From: JAICTV01 sp035634055
GTDB lineage: Bacteria; Planctomycetota; Phycisphaerae; Tepidisphaerales; Tepidisphaeraceae
Assembly (NCBI GenBank): GCA_035634055.1
Contig: DASQDR010000239.1
Location: forward strand, 1-60,936
DNA: 60,936 bases
Reading direction: 5' to 3'
Both the position numbers and the translations under genes were made by a program. The notes below the pieces were generated by a model, which worked only from the letters and a program-made list of their open reading frames with translations, did not search any database and had not been told where the DNA came from. Numbering within the stretch: position 1 is the stretch's first letter; every line of letters begins with the position of its first letter. This document shows, piece by piece, positions 26,290 to 34,105 of this stretch.

Positions 26290-26377
26290 TGTCATCCCGA
26301 AGCGTACTGGCGAAGGATCTCCGGGAAGAGGAGATCGCACCCGAGCCCGAGATCCTTCGGAGTACCTCAGGATGACA
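26290..26377. repeat. TGTCATCC...GGATGACA palindromic element, copy 1
   Basis: 88 bases with inverted ends TGTCATCC and GGATGACA. Inner arms are AGCGTACTGGCGAAGGATCT and AGATCCTTCGGAGTACCTC. It lies between the Gfo/Idh start and the FGE-fold gene stop. It shares ends and inner words with the elements at 40983 and 60582. Confidence 0.8.
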
Positions 26378-26420
26378 CGCTTTGTTGAGGACCGCGCCGT
26401 GAATCGCCCGCCACCGCGCG

Positions 26421-27290
26421 CTACGGCTCGCACACCACCCGGAAGCCGACGAACGGGCCGTCGCTGAGCCACCAGCGGCTCTTGGGGTTTTGCGGGTCGG
26501 TCGAGTTCCAGTCCGGCGCCTGCACCTTTCGCGCGCTGACTGAGACGTCGTCCGCCTTGTCGTCGTAGCTCCCGCCGCAGGCGGTTGGCTTCGCGTCGCT
26601 CGGCTCATTGGGGATCGTCACGTACTCCGCCACGTTGCCGAGCATGTCGTGCAGGCCCCACGCGTTGGGCGCCTTCTTACCAACCGGGTGGGTCTTGTCG
26701 TCAGCGTTGTCCCAGTACCAGGCGACCTTGTCGAGCGCCTCCGGCTTGCCGTCGCCGCCGGCGCGGGCGGCGTAGGTCCATTCCGCCTCGGTCGGCAGGC
26801 GGTACTTTCGGCCGGTCTTGTTGCTCAGCCAGACGCAGAACTGCTCGGCGGCGAAACGCGTGATGTGGATGGCGGGATAACCCGCGTGCCCGAAGCCATG
26901 GTCGGGCGCGCCGTACGGGCGGCTCGGACGGTTCTTGGCATCCACGCCGGCGGCCTTCTGCGCGTCGGTCATGTCGAGCTGGAAGCAGAAGATGTCGAAA
27001 CTGTCCCAGGTGATCTCGTGCTTCGACAGGTAGATCGGCTTGATCTTGACCGCGTCGCCGCTCTCCGGCTTGAACTCGCCGGCGGGGATGGGAACCATGT
27101 CGAAGGTGACGACGCTGCCGGGAATCTCCTGCGTGAACGGCTTGCCGCCCGGATCCGCCGCCGCGGGCGCCGCGGGCACCGCCGGTTGCGTGGCCGCGGG
27201 CGCGCCGACGGCGCTCGGCGTGAGCAGTGCCAGCAGGGCGAGGAGCAGACCGGATGCGAGGGTCCGCCGGGGGTGTGCGGTGAGGGTCAA
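26421..27290 (-). CDS. Secreted formylglycine-generating-enzyme-fold protein (SUMF1 family)
   Basis: About 289 residues with a signal peptide (TLASGLLLALLALLTPSAVGA) and an FGE-sulfatase (SUMF1) domain: FDMVPIPAGEFKPES, KHEITWDSFDIFC, RLPTEAEWTYAARAG, WGLHDMLGNVAEYV, ACGGSYDDKADD and VGFRVVCEP. True FGE enzymes bind copper through a Cys pair just after the GGS segment; here that stretch (YDDKADDVSVSARK) has no Cys, so sulfatase activation is unlikely. The TTG at 27290 is chosen because CGGAG lies 8 bases upstream and it gives a normal signal peptide. The ATG at 27365 would share bases with the divergent apbE start. Function unknown. Confidence 0.78.
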   Translation of the reverse strand: MTLTAHPRRTLASGLLLALLALLTPSAVGAPAATQPAVPAAPAAADPGGKPFTQEIPGSVVTFDMVPIPAGEFKPESGDAVKIKPIYLSKHEITWDSFDIFCFQLDMTDAQKAAGVDAKNRPSRPYGAPDHGFGHAGYPAIHITRFAAEQFCVWLSNKTGRKYRLPTEAEWTYAARAGGDGKPEALDKVAWYWDNADDKTHPVGKKAPNAWGLHDMLGNVAEYVTIPNEPSDAKPTACGGSYDDKADDVSVSARKVQAPDWNSTDPQNPKSRWWLSDGPFVGFRVVCEP

Positions 27291-27363
27291 GGCGTTGGCT
27301 CCGATTGGGTCCGCGGTGCTGCGCACGCGCCGCTCATCGTGGGGCCGTGCAGCGCTGTCGCTC

Positions 27364-28359
27364 ATGGAAATACCGCTTGAGCGGGTCGTCGTTGTTCTAT
27401 TTTTGGTCGCGGGGGCATGCGGCTGCGCGTCGCCGGGGCCGGGCGGACACGCGCCGCTCCAGCGGTACGAATACGCGCAAGTGCTGATGGGCGTGAGGGC
27501 TCGGGCGGTTGCATACGCCCCCGACGAAGCCGTCGCCAAGGCGGCGTGCCGGTCAGCGTTCGAGCGCGTGGCGCAGCTCGAAGACGCGATGTCCGATTAC
27601 CGGCCCGACAGTGAGCTGATGCGCCTGTGCGCCCGCGCGGGGCAAGGGCCGGTGCGGGTGAGCGAGGACCTCTTCCGCGTCCTCTCGGCCGCGCGCGAGG
27701 TGTCGCAGCGGTCCGGGGGGGCGTTCGACGTGACGGTCGGCCCGCTCGTGCAGCTCTGGCGCGGGGCGCGCAAGACCCATGCCCTGCCGCCGGAGCGTGA
27801 GCTTGCCGACGCCAGGTCGCGCATCGGCTGGCAACACGTCAAGTTGGACGCCGCCGCGCGCACCGTCGAACTGACGACGCCGGGCATGCGGCTGGACCTT
27901 GGCGGGATCGCCAAGGGCGACGCCGGCGACGAGGCGATCAAGCGCCTGCGCGCCCGCGGCGTCCGCAGCGCGCTCTTCGAGGCGGGCGGCGACATCGTCG
28001 TCTCCGATGCGCCGCCGGGCACCAACGGCTGGCAGATCGAGCTCCCCGCGCGCGACGGCCGCCCTGCCCGAACCATCGCGCTCGCCAACGCCGCCGTCTC
28101 CACCTCCGGCGATACCGCGCAGTACGTCGAGATCGCCGGCCGGCGATACTCGCACGTCGTGGACCCGCAGACGGGCCTGGGGCTCGGCGAGCATTCCGTC
28201 GCCACCGTGATCGCCCCGCGCGGGATCACCGCCGACGCCCTCTCCACCGCCGCCACCGTGCTCGGGCCGGAGCGGGGGATGAAGCTCATCAGGCAATATC
28301 GCGGCGCCAACGGATGGATCGGCCGCTCGCCGCCGCGCGCGGGGGCGGAAGAGAATTGA
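27364..28359 (+). CDS. apbE: FAD:protein FMN transferase (ApbE family lipoprotein)
   Basis: Transfers FMN from FAD onto a Thr of a target flavoprotein, using Mg2+, on the outer face of the inner membrane. 331 residues. The lipoprotein signal ends LVAGACGCASPG, with a usable lipobox. Family motifs follow: AMSDYRPDSELMRLC, GGAFDVTVGPLV, RLDLGGIAKGDAGDEAI, LFEAGGDIVVS, AAVSTSGDTAQYVEI, HVVDPQTG and TADALSTAATVLG. The ATG at 27364 is adjacent to a possible ATG of the divergent gene (CATG, 27363-27366), so at least one of the two probably starts elsewhere. No target flavoprotein is seen nearby. Confidence 0.93.
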   Translation: MEIPLERVVVVLFLVAGACGCASPGPGGHAPLQRYEYAQVLMGVRARAVAYAPDEAVAKAACRSAFERVAQLEDAMSDYRPDSELMRLCARAGQGPVRVSEDLFRVLSAAREVSQRSGGAFDVTVGPLVQLWRGARKTHALPPERELADARSRIGWQHVKLDAAARTVELTTPGMRLDLGGIAKGDAGDEAIKRLRARGVRSALFEAGGDIVVSDAPPGTNGWQIELPARDGRPARTIALANAAVSTSGDTAQYVEIAGRRYSHVVDPQTGLGLGEHSVATVIAPRGITADALSTAATVLGPERGMKLIRQYRGANGWIGRSPPRAGAEEN

Positions 28360-28483
28360 AACGCGTAGGCACGGAGGACACGGAGGTTGGAACTGGTGCT
28401 GCGCCGTCCCGCCCGCCTCTCTGACGGTTTGTTTCTGTCCAGGTTTTTTTTCTGGCTCCGTGCTCTCCGTGACTCCGTGTTTC
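28358..28483. repeat. Inverted repeat built of CACGGAGG/CTCCGTG words
   Basis: The left arm (28358-28386) iterates CACGGAGG and begins within the apbE stop codon. The right arm (28456-28483) reads CTCCGTGCTCTCCGTGACTC and ends GTTTC, matching GAAAC at the start. It fills the gap to the convergent DUF3500 gene. A T-run follows the internal CCAGG at about 28444. Confidence 0.72.
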
Positions 28484-28492
28484 AACCCGCCT

Positions 28493-29401
28493 TCACTTGG
28501 CCAACTTCCCCTTCATCGACAGGTGGATGTGCCCCCGGCTGTTCTCGTAGTCGCAGAGGAAGCTGGGGCCGGCGAGCTTGAAGTCCCAGCGGCCGCCGTC
28601 GCGGCACTTCTTGGCGGCCTCGCCGTAGAAGGCGATCTCCATCGCATCGACGCCGCCCTGGCTGTCGATCAGCTTCGTGATGCGCTGGCGGATGCGATCG
28701 GAGAAGAAGGCCAGGCGATTTTCCAGCACCGCCCGCGCCGCCTGCCTGGCGGTGGGATTGAGGTCGGCCACCTTCACCTTCCGCCCCGCCGGCGGCAGGC
28801 TGCTGGTGCCGCGCCCGCCATTGTTGGCGCGCTCGCGCTCCTGCGGCGACAGGGCGGCGAACAGGGCGATCATCTTCTCCTCTTCGTCGTCCCACAGCGT
28901 CGGCGGATCGGCGCCGAGCAGGATCGGCCCGAAGGTGGTGGCCTCCCCCTTTTCGACCTCCACGTGGACGATGGTCAGGTGGTGCTCGGCGATGCGCCAG
29001 GCGTACGTCTTGCCCGGGCCGGGCTCGCCGAAGAAGCAGACGTAGTAGCGCTGGAGCCCGGCGTCGCCCGGGTCGTCCTGCCTGGCGATCGCCTGCGCCT
29101 TGTCCCGGCCGTACGGGCTGGTGAAGGCGGTGAGCATGTCGAGCGCCAGGCGGCGCTGCGGCTCGTCGAGGCTGTCGATCTGGACGCCCGCGCGGCGCCC
29201 GCCGGTGAAGACCTCGCTGTCGCGCTCGGGGGCGTCGAAGGGGAGCGTGGCGCGCTGGCGCTGTTCGTCACTCAGCGACGCGTACAGCGCGATGGCCGGG
29301 TCCGCCGGCGCGGTCGTGGGCTGGGCCCGAGCGGCGAGCGGCAGCGAGAGCATCGCGACGGACAGCGTGACGAGCGCGATGGCGCGGGCGCGTGCGGTCA
29401 T
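28493..29401 (-). CDS. Secreted DUF3500 family protein
   Basis: 302 residues with a signal peptide (IALVTLSVAMLSLPLAARA). DUF3500 proteins carry FGxP...W.W..EHHL-type motifs; here CFFGEPGPGKTYAWRIAEHH near residue 120 and GPILLGADPPTLWDDEEEKM near 160. The C-terminal half ends WDFKLAGPSFLCDYENSRG, then HIHLSMKGKLAK, which also fits the family. The apparent P-loop GEPGPGKT falls inside this motif and is not taken as ATP binding. Biochemical function of the family is not established. The stop lies 9 bases from the preceding inverted repeat. Confidence 0.85.
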   Translation of the reverse strand: MTARARAIALVTLSVAMLSLPLAARAQPTTAPADPAIALYASLSDEQRQRATLPFDAPERDSEVFTGGRRAGVQIDSLDEPQRRLALDMLTAFTSPYGRDKAQAIARQDDPGDAGLQRYYVCFFGEPGPGKTYAWRIAEHHLTIVHVEVEKGEATTFGPILLGADPPTLWDDEEEKMIALFAALSPQERERANNGGRGTSSLPPAGRKVKVADLNPTARQAARAVLENRLAFFSDRIRQRITKLIDSQGGVDAMEIAFYGEAAKKCRDGGRWDFKLAGPSFLCDYENSRGHIHLSMKGKLAK

Positions 29402-29465
29402 GAATTGTCTCCGGTGATTGTTGCGGTCGCCCGTTAGCGCGATGTGAGATTCCAGCGACGGCGCG

Positions 29466-31877
29466 TTACTGCGACAGCGGCTCGATCCTGATCTCCTTGA
29501 ACATCACGTGGACGTCCTGCCCGCCGTGGATCTGGAGGGCGCAGTGGCCTTCGCTGCGCTGGGCGGGATCGTCGATGTCGGCGACCTTGGTGCCGTTAAC
29601 GTGGGTGGCGAGGTGCGTGCCGCGCGCCTCGACGGTCATCTCGTTCCAGTCGTTGGGCTTGAAGCACTTCGCCACATCGTCCGCCTTGGGCTTGAAGATC
29701 CAGTTCCGGCCGTAGCTTTCGTACAGCCCGCCGGCGTCGCGGGCGACGTCGATCTCCGCCTGGATCCCGTGCATCTGCCCCTTGGCGTCGGGCTGCGCGC
29801 GGAAGTAGAAGCCGCTGTTGCCGGCGAGGCACTTGAACTTCAGCGTGGCGCGGAAGTCTCGATACCGGCCGTCGCTGATCACGTGCGTGTAGGAGGCGGT
29901 CTGCTTCCCCTGCTTCCCCTCGATCACGCCGTCGGCGTAGGTCCAGTTGCCGTTGCCGGTGACGTGCCAGCCATCGAGCCCGGACAGGCGCTTCGGCTCG
30001 CCGCTGGCGCTGGCGGGCGGCAGCGGCTGGAACTCGAAATCCTTGAACTCCACCGGCACGTCCTGGGCCTGGAGGGCGATCTTGCCCGTCGGCGTGTCCC
30101 AGCGGGTCACCTGGTTCTGGAGCACGCCGTTGACCTTCAGCTCGCAGTTGCCGCCCTGCGCGGTGATCTCGTAGACGTTCCACTCGCCGACCGGCTTCTC
30201 GCTCGCCGCGCGCATCATCTTGAGGTTGACCTTGGACGTTCGCTCCGGCCCGGCAACGGCGAACGCCCCGTCGAGCAGCCAGATGTCGCCAGCCTTGCCG
30301 CTCTTCATCTGCGCCTCAAGGGATTTGGGCCAGATGCTGTTGTCGCCCTGCACGCGGAGCAGCACGCCGCTGTCGCCGGGCTTGTGCGGGAAGCGGTACT
30401 TGAACTTCAGGGCGAAGTTGTCGAAGTCATCCTTGGTGATGAGGTAGCCGTTCTTGCCACCGGCGTATCGGAGGATGCCTTCGTTGACCGACCAGACGTC
30501 GTCCGCCTTGCCGCCTTCCTTGAACCAGGCGGTCCAACCGGTGAGGTCCCTGCCGTTGAACAAGGCGGGCTTGGCTTCAGGAGCATCGGGACCGGCGGCG
30601 CGTGGCGCCGCGGCTGCGCCGAGATCGGTAATCTCCATGTTGCGGAACTCGATCGGCGCGCCTTCGGATTGAAATCCGATGTACCCCGCGGTCGCCTCGG
30701 CGCCGGTGGCGGTGTTCTGGAGCAGGCCGTTTACCTTCAGCTCGATCGTGTCTCCCTGCGCGCGGATCTCATAGGTGTTCCACTCGCCCGGCGGCTTCTC
30801 GTTGGTCGGCTGCATCTTGGGAATGCGGCTGCCCTTGGCGCGATCCTGCGCGACCCCGAAGCCGCCAAGGACGAAGATGTCGCCGGCGTTTTGGTGCATG
30901 AGCTGCGGCTCGAGGCACTTGGGCCAAATCTGGTCCGGGCCGTGAGCGCGGATCAGGACGCCGCTGTTGCCCGGCTTCTCCGGCCAGCGCCAGTCGAACT
31001 TCAGGGCGAAGTCCCTGAACTGCTGGTTGGTCTTCAGGTAACCGGCCGGCGTGCCGGCGCAGCGGATGACGCCATCCTTGACCGTCCACACGTCCTCCAT
31101 CTTCTTGTCGGCGGCGTCCTTGAGGTAGGCGCTGAATCCCGTGAGGTCGGTGCCGTTGAAGAGCTTTTGAGCGGTCGCTTGCGTGGTGGCGGCGCCGGCC
31201 GGGCGCGGCGCCGCGGCCGCGGCTAAGGGCGTGAGCTCGATGTTGCGAAACTCGATCTCGGCGCCTTCCGATTGGAAGAGGATCTTGCCCGGGATCACCT
31301 CCATCTCCGTCGCGGTGTTTTGCACGACGTCGTTCACTTTCATCGTCAGGTTCCCGCCGTCGGCGGTGATCTCGTACTGGTTCCACTCGCCGATCCGCTT
31401 CTCGCTGGAGGGCTGGAGCTTCTTGACGTTCCGCCCGCGACGGCGCGATTCATCCACCTTGATGGGGAACCCCTCGACGATCCAGATGTCGCCGGCCTGG
31501 TCGGTGGCAAGCTGGCACTCGACGCTGCGCGGCCAGACCTTGTCGGGCGGCTGCACGCGGATCAGGCAACCGCTGTTCCCCTTCTTCTGCGTTCGCCACT
31601 GGAAGCGCAGGACGAAGTTGGTGTAGTCCTCGTTGGTCCGCAGGTAGCCGGCCGGCTTGCCGGTGCAGTGGATGACGCCGTCGCGCACGCTCCAGACGTC
31701 TTCCAGCTTCGTCGCCGGATCCTGGGAGATGGCGGTCCAGCCGGTGAAGTCCCTGCCGTTGAAAAGTTGGACCGGCTTCTGCTCCTGCGCGCCGGCGGCG
31801 GAGCCGAGCGCGGTCAGCATCATGAAGGCGATCATGCCGGCGGCGGCGGCGAGGGTTCGGGTGGGGATCACGTGCAT
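29466..31877 (-). CDS. Secreted protein with four tandem DUF1080 (3-keto-disaccharide hydrolase) domains
   Basis: 803 residues after a signal peptide (MIAFMMLTALGSAAGA). Four concanavalin-like DUF1080 domains lie in a row, at about 33-218, 237-425, 437-620 and 629-803. The first three repeat LFNGRDFTGW, DVWSVRDGVI, GNSGCLIRV, KVWPRSVECQL and AGDIWIV with variation. The fourth is more divergent (LDGWHVTGNGNWTYADGVIE, GNSGFYFRAQ). Domains of this family hydrolyse 3-keto-glucosides made by Gfo/Idh-type dehydrogenases, two of which are encoded nearby. The ATG at 31877 has AGGA upstream. Proteins usually carry one or two such domains, so four is unusual. Which copies are catalytic is unclear. Confidence 0.9.
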   Translation of the reverse strand: MHVIPTRTLAAAAGMIAFMMLTALGSAAGAQEQKPVQLFNGRDFTGWTAISQDPATKLEDVWSVRDGVIHCTGKPAGYLRTNEDYTNFVLRFQWRTQKKGNSGCLIRVQPPDKVWPRSVECQLATDQAGDIWIVEGFPIKVDESRRRGRNVKKLQPSSEKRIGEWNQYEITADGGNLTMKVNDVVQNTATEMEVIPGKILFQSEGAEIEFRNIELTPLAAAAAPRPAGAATTQATAQKLFNGTDLTGFSAYLKDAADKKMEDVWTVKDGVIRCAGTPAGYLKTNQQFRDFALKFDWRWPEKPGNSGVLIRAHGPDQIWPKCLEPQLMHQNAGDIFVLGGFGVAQDRAKGSRIPKMQPTNEKPPGEWNTYEIRAQGDTIELKVNGLLQNTATGAEATAGYIGFQSEGAPIEFRNMEITDLGAAAAPRAAGPDAPEAKPALFNGRDLTGWTAWFKEGGKADDVWSVNEGILRYAGGKNGYLITKDDFDNFALKFKYRFPHKPGDSGVLLRVQGDNSIWPKSLEAQMKSGKAGDIWLLDGAFAVAGPERTSKVNLKMMRAASEKPVGEWNVYEITAQGGNCELKVNGVLQNQVTRWDTPTGKIALQAQDVPVEFKDFEFQPLPPASASGEPKRLSGLDGWHVTGNGNWTYADGVIEGKQGKQTASYTHVISDGRYRDFRATLKFKCLAGNSGFYFRAQPDAKGQMHGIQAEIDVARDAGGLYESYGRNWIFKPKADDVAKCFKPNDWNEMTVEARGTHLATHVNGTKVADIDDPAQRSEGHCALQIHGGQDVHVMFKEIRIEPLSQ

Positions 31878-32040
31878 TTTTCCCGTCCTTTCCTGTCACA
31901 CGTACGGGTGAAACCGATCAGTGTTGCCGCGACGGGCGCCGGCTGTAAACGGTGGGTCAGCGTCTTAATATTGGGCGTGGTCAATTCGCCCGCGGACCGG
32001 TAGCCTTGCCGAAACCCGCCCCACGGAGGGGCAGCCCCGG

Positions 32041-32346
32041 TTGGCCCGCGCAGGCACCACGGTTGTTGACATGGAACTGGATCTTCGACACGCCCGTCAC
32101 AACGTCCGCGGCCGGATGAACGCGCTCAAGCTGTGCGTCAGCGCCTTCGAGGTGCTGGAGAGCCACGAGGAGCTGCTGGAGTTCCTGGAGCTGATCGAGA
32201 CCGCCTCGGAGAAGGTGGTCGTCTCGCTCGAGGAGTTGGAAGCCGTCTACGACCGCACCGGCGGCGAAGAGGAACCGCCCGCTTCGGCCGACCCGAGCGC
32301 CCCAGGCGCACCGGCCGCGCAGTCCAACGTCTCGCGTCGCCATTAG
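32041..32346 (+). CDS. Small protein with a histidine-kinase dimerisation-like helix
   Basis: 101 residues. The segment DLRHARHNVRGRMNALKLCV resembles the H-box helix of HisKA/DHp domains (His followed by Asn and spaced Leu). A second acidic helix (LEFLELIETASEKVVVSLEE) follows, then a disordered Pro/Ala tail. There is no ATP-binding domain. The TTG at 32041 is chosen because GGAGGGG lies 9 bases upstream; ATG at 32071 is the alternative. It could be a free-standing phosphotransfer or adaptor helix pair, but this is speculative. It is divergent from the DUF1080 gene. Confidence 0.6.
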   Translation: MARAGTTVVDMELDLRHARHNVRGRMNALKLCVSAFEVLESHEELLEFLELIETASEKVVVSLEELEAVYDRTGGEEEPPASADPSAPGAPAAQSNVSRRH

Positions 32347-32597
32347 CGCGATCCGGACCCCCGCCCAACCCGGCCTTGGCGGCTTCTTCACACATGGAGC
32401 CCGCCGTATCCACCTCGCGTTAAGGCGCCCCCGCCGTTCCGCGCGCAACCGCCGCGCCCGCCAGCACTTTGCGCTCCGCGCGGGGCGCCAATCAAAGATT
32501 CGCACTTCGCCGACGCGGCCGTAACGACCGTCGCGTTCACTCTCCCGCGGGCAAAGTCGAGGCGGGAATCTCGACGCAACCGGAAGGAAACCAACTG

Positions 32598-33683
32598 ATG
32601 CGAATCAACGCTCTCTCCCCGCGCTCCGGCCACTCGGGCCGGCCATGCCGCTCGGGCCGCTCGGGCCAGTCGTGCAACTCGGGCCGCGGCTTCACCCTGG
32701 TCGAGTTGCTGGTGGTCATCGGCATCATCGCCGTGCTCATCTCCATCCTGCTGCCGGCGCTGTCGCGGGCGCGGGAGTCGGCCAACACGATCAAGTGCTC
32801 GGCCAACCTGCGCAGCATCGGGCAGGGGCTGCACCTGTACCTGACCGAGAACAAGCAGACGTTCCCCGCCTCCTACCTGTACCGCGGGCACGCGATCAAC
32901 AACGGGATCCAGACGCCCGGCGACGGGCAGGCGGACAAGGGGTACGTCCACTGGTCCAGCTACATCTACGGCACCCGCGCCGGGCGCACGCCGGCCGAGG
33001 CGTTCATGTGCCCGTCGCTGCCCAACGGGGGGCTGCCGCCGACCAACTCCGCCCCCCCGCACGAGGAGGGGCAGCAGAACGACCCCGCCTTCAGCGGCAG
33101 CGAGTTCGACGCGCAGGTGCCGCGCTGCGCCTACACGCTGAACGAGGCCCTCTGCCCGCGCAACAAGATCGGCACCAACATGTCGCCCCTGGGGGCCAAC
33201 GGGATGCTGTCGCGGTTCGTCCGCGCCGGCGCGGTCCGCAACGGTGCCGAGACCATCCTGGGGACCGAGTTCTGGGGCGACTGGCGGATCGTCTCGGTCG
33301 ACTCCAACGACCCCAACGCCGCGCAGTTCGTCAAGAGCCACCGCCCGGTGCACGGGTTCCGCGCCGTCGGCGGCGGGGAACTGGACATGAACAAGGTCCA
33401 GCGCAGCGGCGGCGTCGGGCGCGGCGGGGGCAAGAGCATCCAGAACGTGCTGCCCTCGGAAGTGAACAAGAACCCCTCGGTCGGCGGTGCGCGGCAGACC
33501 CGCCTGGACTGGGTCGGCCGAAACCACGGCCGCGGCGACTGGCGGCAGAAGAAGACCAACTTCCTCTACGCCGACGGCCACGTCGAAACCAAGCTGATCG
33601 AGGAAACCCTCAAGCCCTTCCAGTGGGGCAAAGCCTTCTACGGCGTCCACGGCGGCGAGAACGTGCTGTGGGTCAACGAGTGA
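32598..33683 (+). CDS. Type IV pilin/pseudopilin-like protein with prepilin N-terminal motif
   Basis: 361 residues. The prepilin cleavage and methylation motif is RGFTLVELLVVIGIIAV, with cleavage expected after Gly31 and Glu at mature position +5. The downstream helix SRARESANTIKCSANLRSIG and the C-terminal FLYADGHVETKLIEETLKPF are typical of planctomycete DUF1559/H-X9-DG-type pseudopilins (note ADGHV). ATG 32598 has GGAAGGA upstream. The leader before the cleavage site is long (31 residues) and built of Ser-Gly-Arg/Cys words (SGHSGRPCRSGRSGQ). The partner secretion genes are not in the window. Probably exported and assembled at the cell surface. Confidence 0.88.
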   Translation: MRINALSPRSGHSGRPCRSGRSGQSCNSGRGFTLVELLVVIGIIAVLISILLPALSRARESANTIKCSANLRSIGQGLHLYLTENKQTFPASYLYRGHAINNGIQTPGDGQADKGYVHWSSYIYGTRAGRTPAEAFMCPSLPNGGLPPTNSAPPHEEGQQNDPAFSGSEFDAQVPRCAYTLNEALCPRNKIGTNMSPLGANGMLSRFVRAGAVRNGAETILGTEFWGDWRIVSVDSNDPNAAQFVKSHRPVHGFRAVGGGELDMNKVQRSGGVGRGGGKSIQNVLPSEVNKNPSVGGARQTRLDWVGRNHGRGDWRQKKTNFLYADGHVETKLIEETLKPFQWGKAFYGVHGGENVLWVNE

Positions 33684-34105
33684 GCACGGCGGCAGCGGCG
33701 GCGGTAGCCGTGCACGGGCCTTGGTGAACGGCCTTGGGCGGCGGGGGGCGGCAGCGCCGCTCGCGCGACACGCGCTCGGCAGCCTGATGCTCCACGTGGC
33801 ATGGGCTCCCAGCCCATGGCGTGCGTACCCGCTCGCTCGCGGCGCAGCCGCGAAGAAGCAATCGCGGAGCGATCTGCTGCTGACGCCGCGCAAGCTCCGC
33901 TGGCCGCGGATGGCTTGATCGGGCTGCGCCCGATGTGCGTGCGTACACGCACCAGGGGCAAGGTGCCCATGCCACGTGAAGCGCGAGATGCGCGTGTCAC
34001 GTGAAGGGCGAGATGGCCGTGTCACGTGAAGCCGTCGGCGGCGCTTTAATTGTTTCTAATAGATTCACCATAGAACCGGTACACACACGAGAGTCGGAGG
34101 ATCCC
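33684..34105. other. 421-base gene-free region with repeats upstream of the large PEP-CTERM gene
   Basis: No gene seen. It holds CACGTGGCATGGGC (about 33791) and, in the opposite sense, GCCCATGCCACGTG (about 33965), which form the ends of a larger inverted arrangement containing GTGCGTAC words. The tandem 25-base repeats described separately follow. The last 65 bases turn AT-rich (CTTTAATTGTTTCTAATAG, 34044-34062) and probably hold the promoter of the gene at 34106, although no convincing -35/-10 pair can be named. Confidence 0.7.
33973..34031 (+). repeat. 25-base tandem repeats with CACGTG cores
   Basis: CACGTG occurs at 33973, 33998 and 34023, exactly 25 bases apart. Each is followed by AAG, and the first two continue (C/G)GCGAGATG and then CGTGT. 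The array ends about 75 bases before the PEP-CTERM start codon. An operator role is an inference; it may also be a decayed copy of the GCCCATGCCACGTG repeat. Confidence 0.7.

Noticed and set aside
28493..29401. Walker A-like GEPGPGKT in the DUF3500 protein
   Set aside because: It falls inside the FGxP...W motif typical of DUF3500, no Walker B is seen, and the protein is secreted. ATP binding is not supported.
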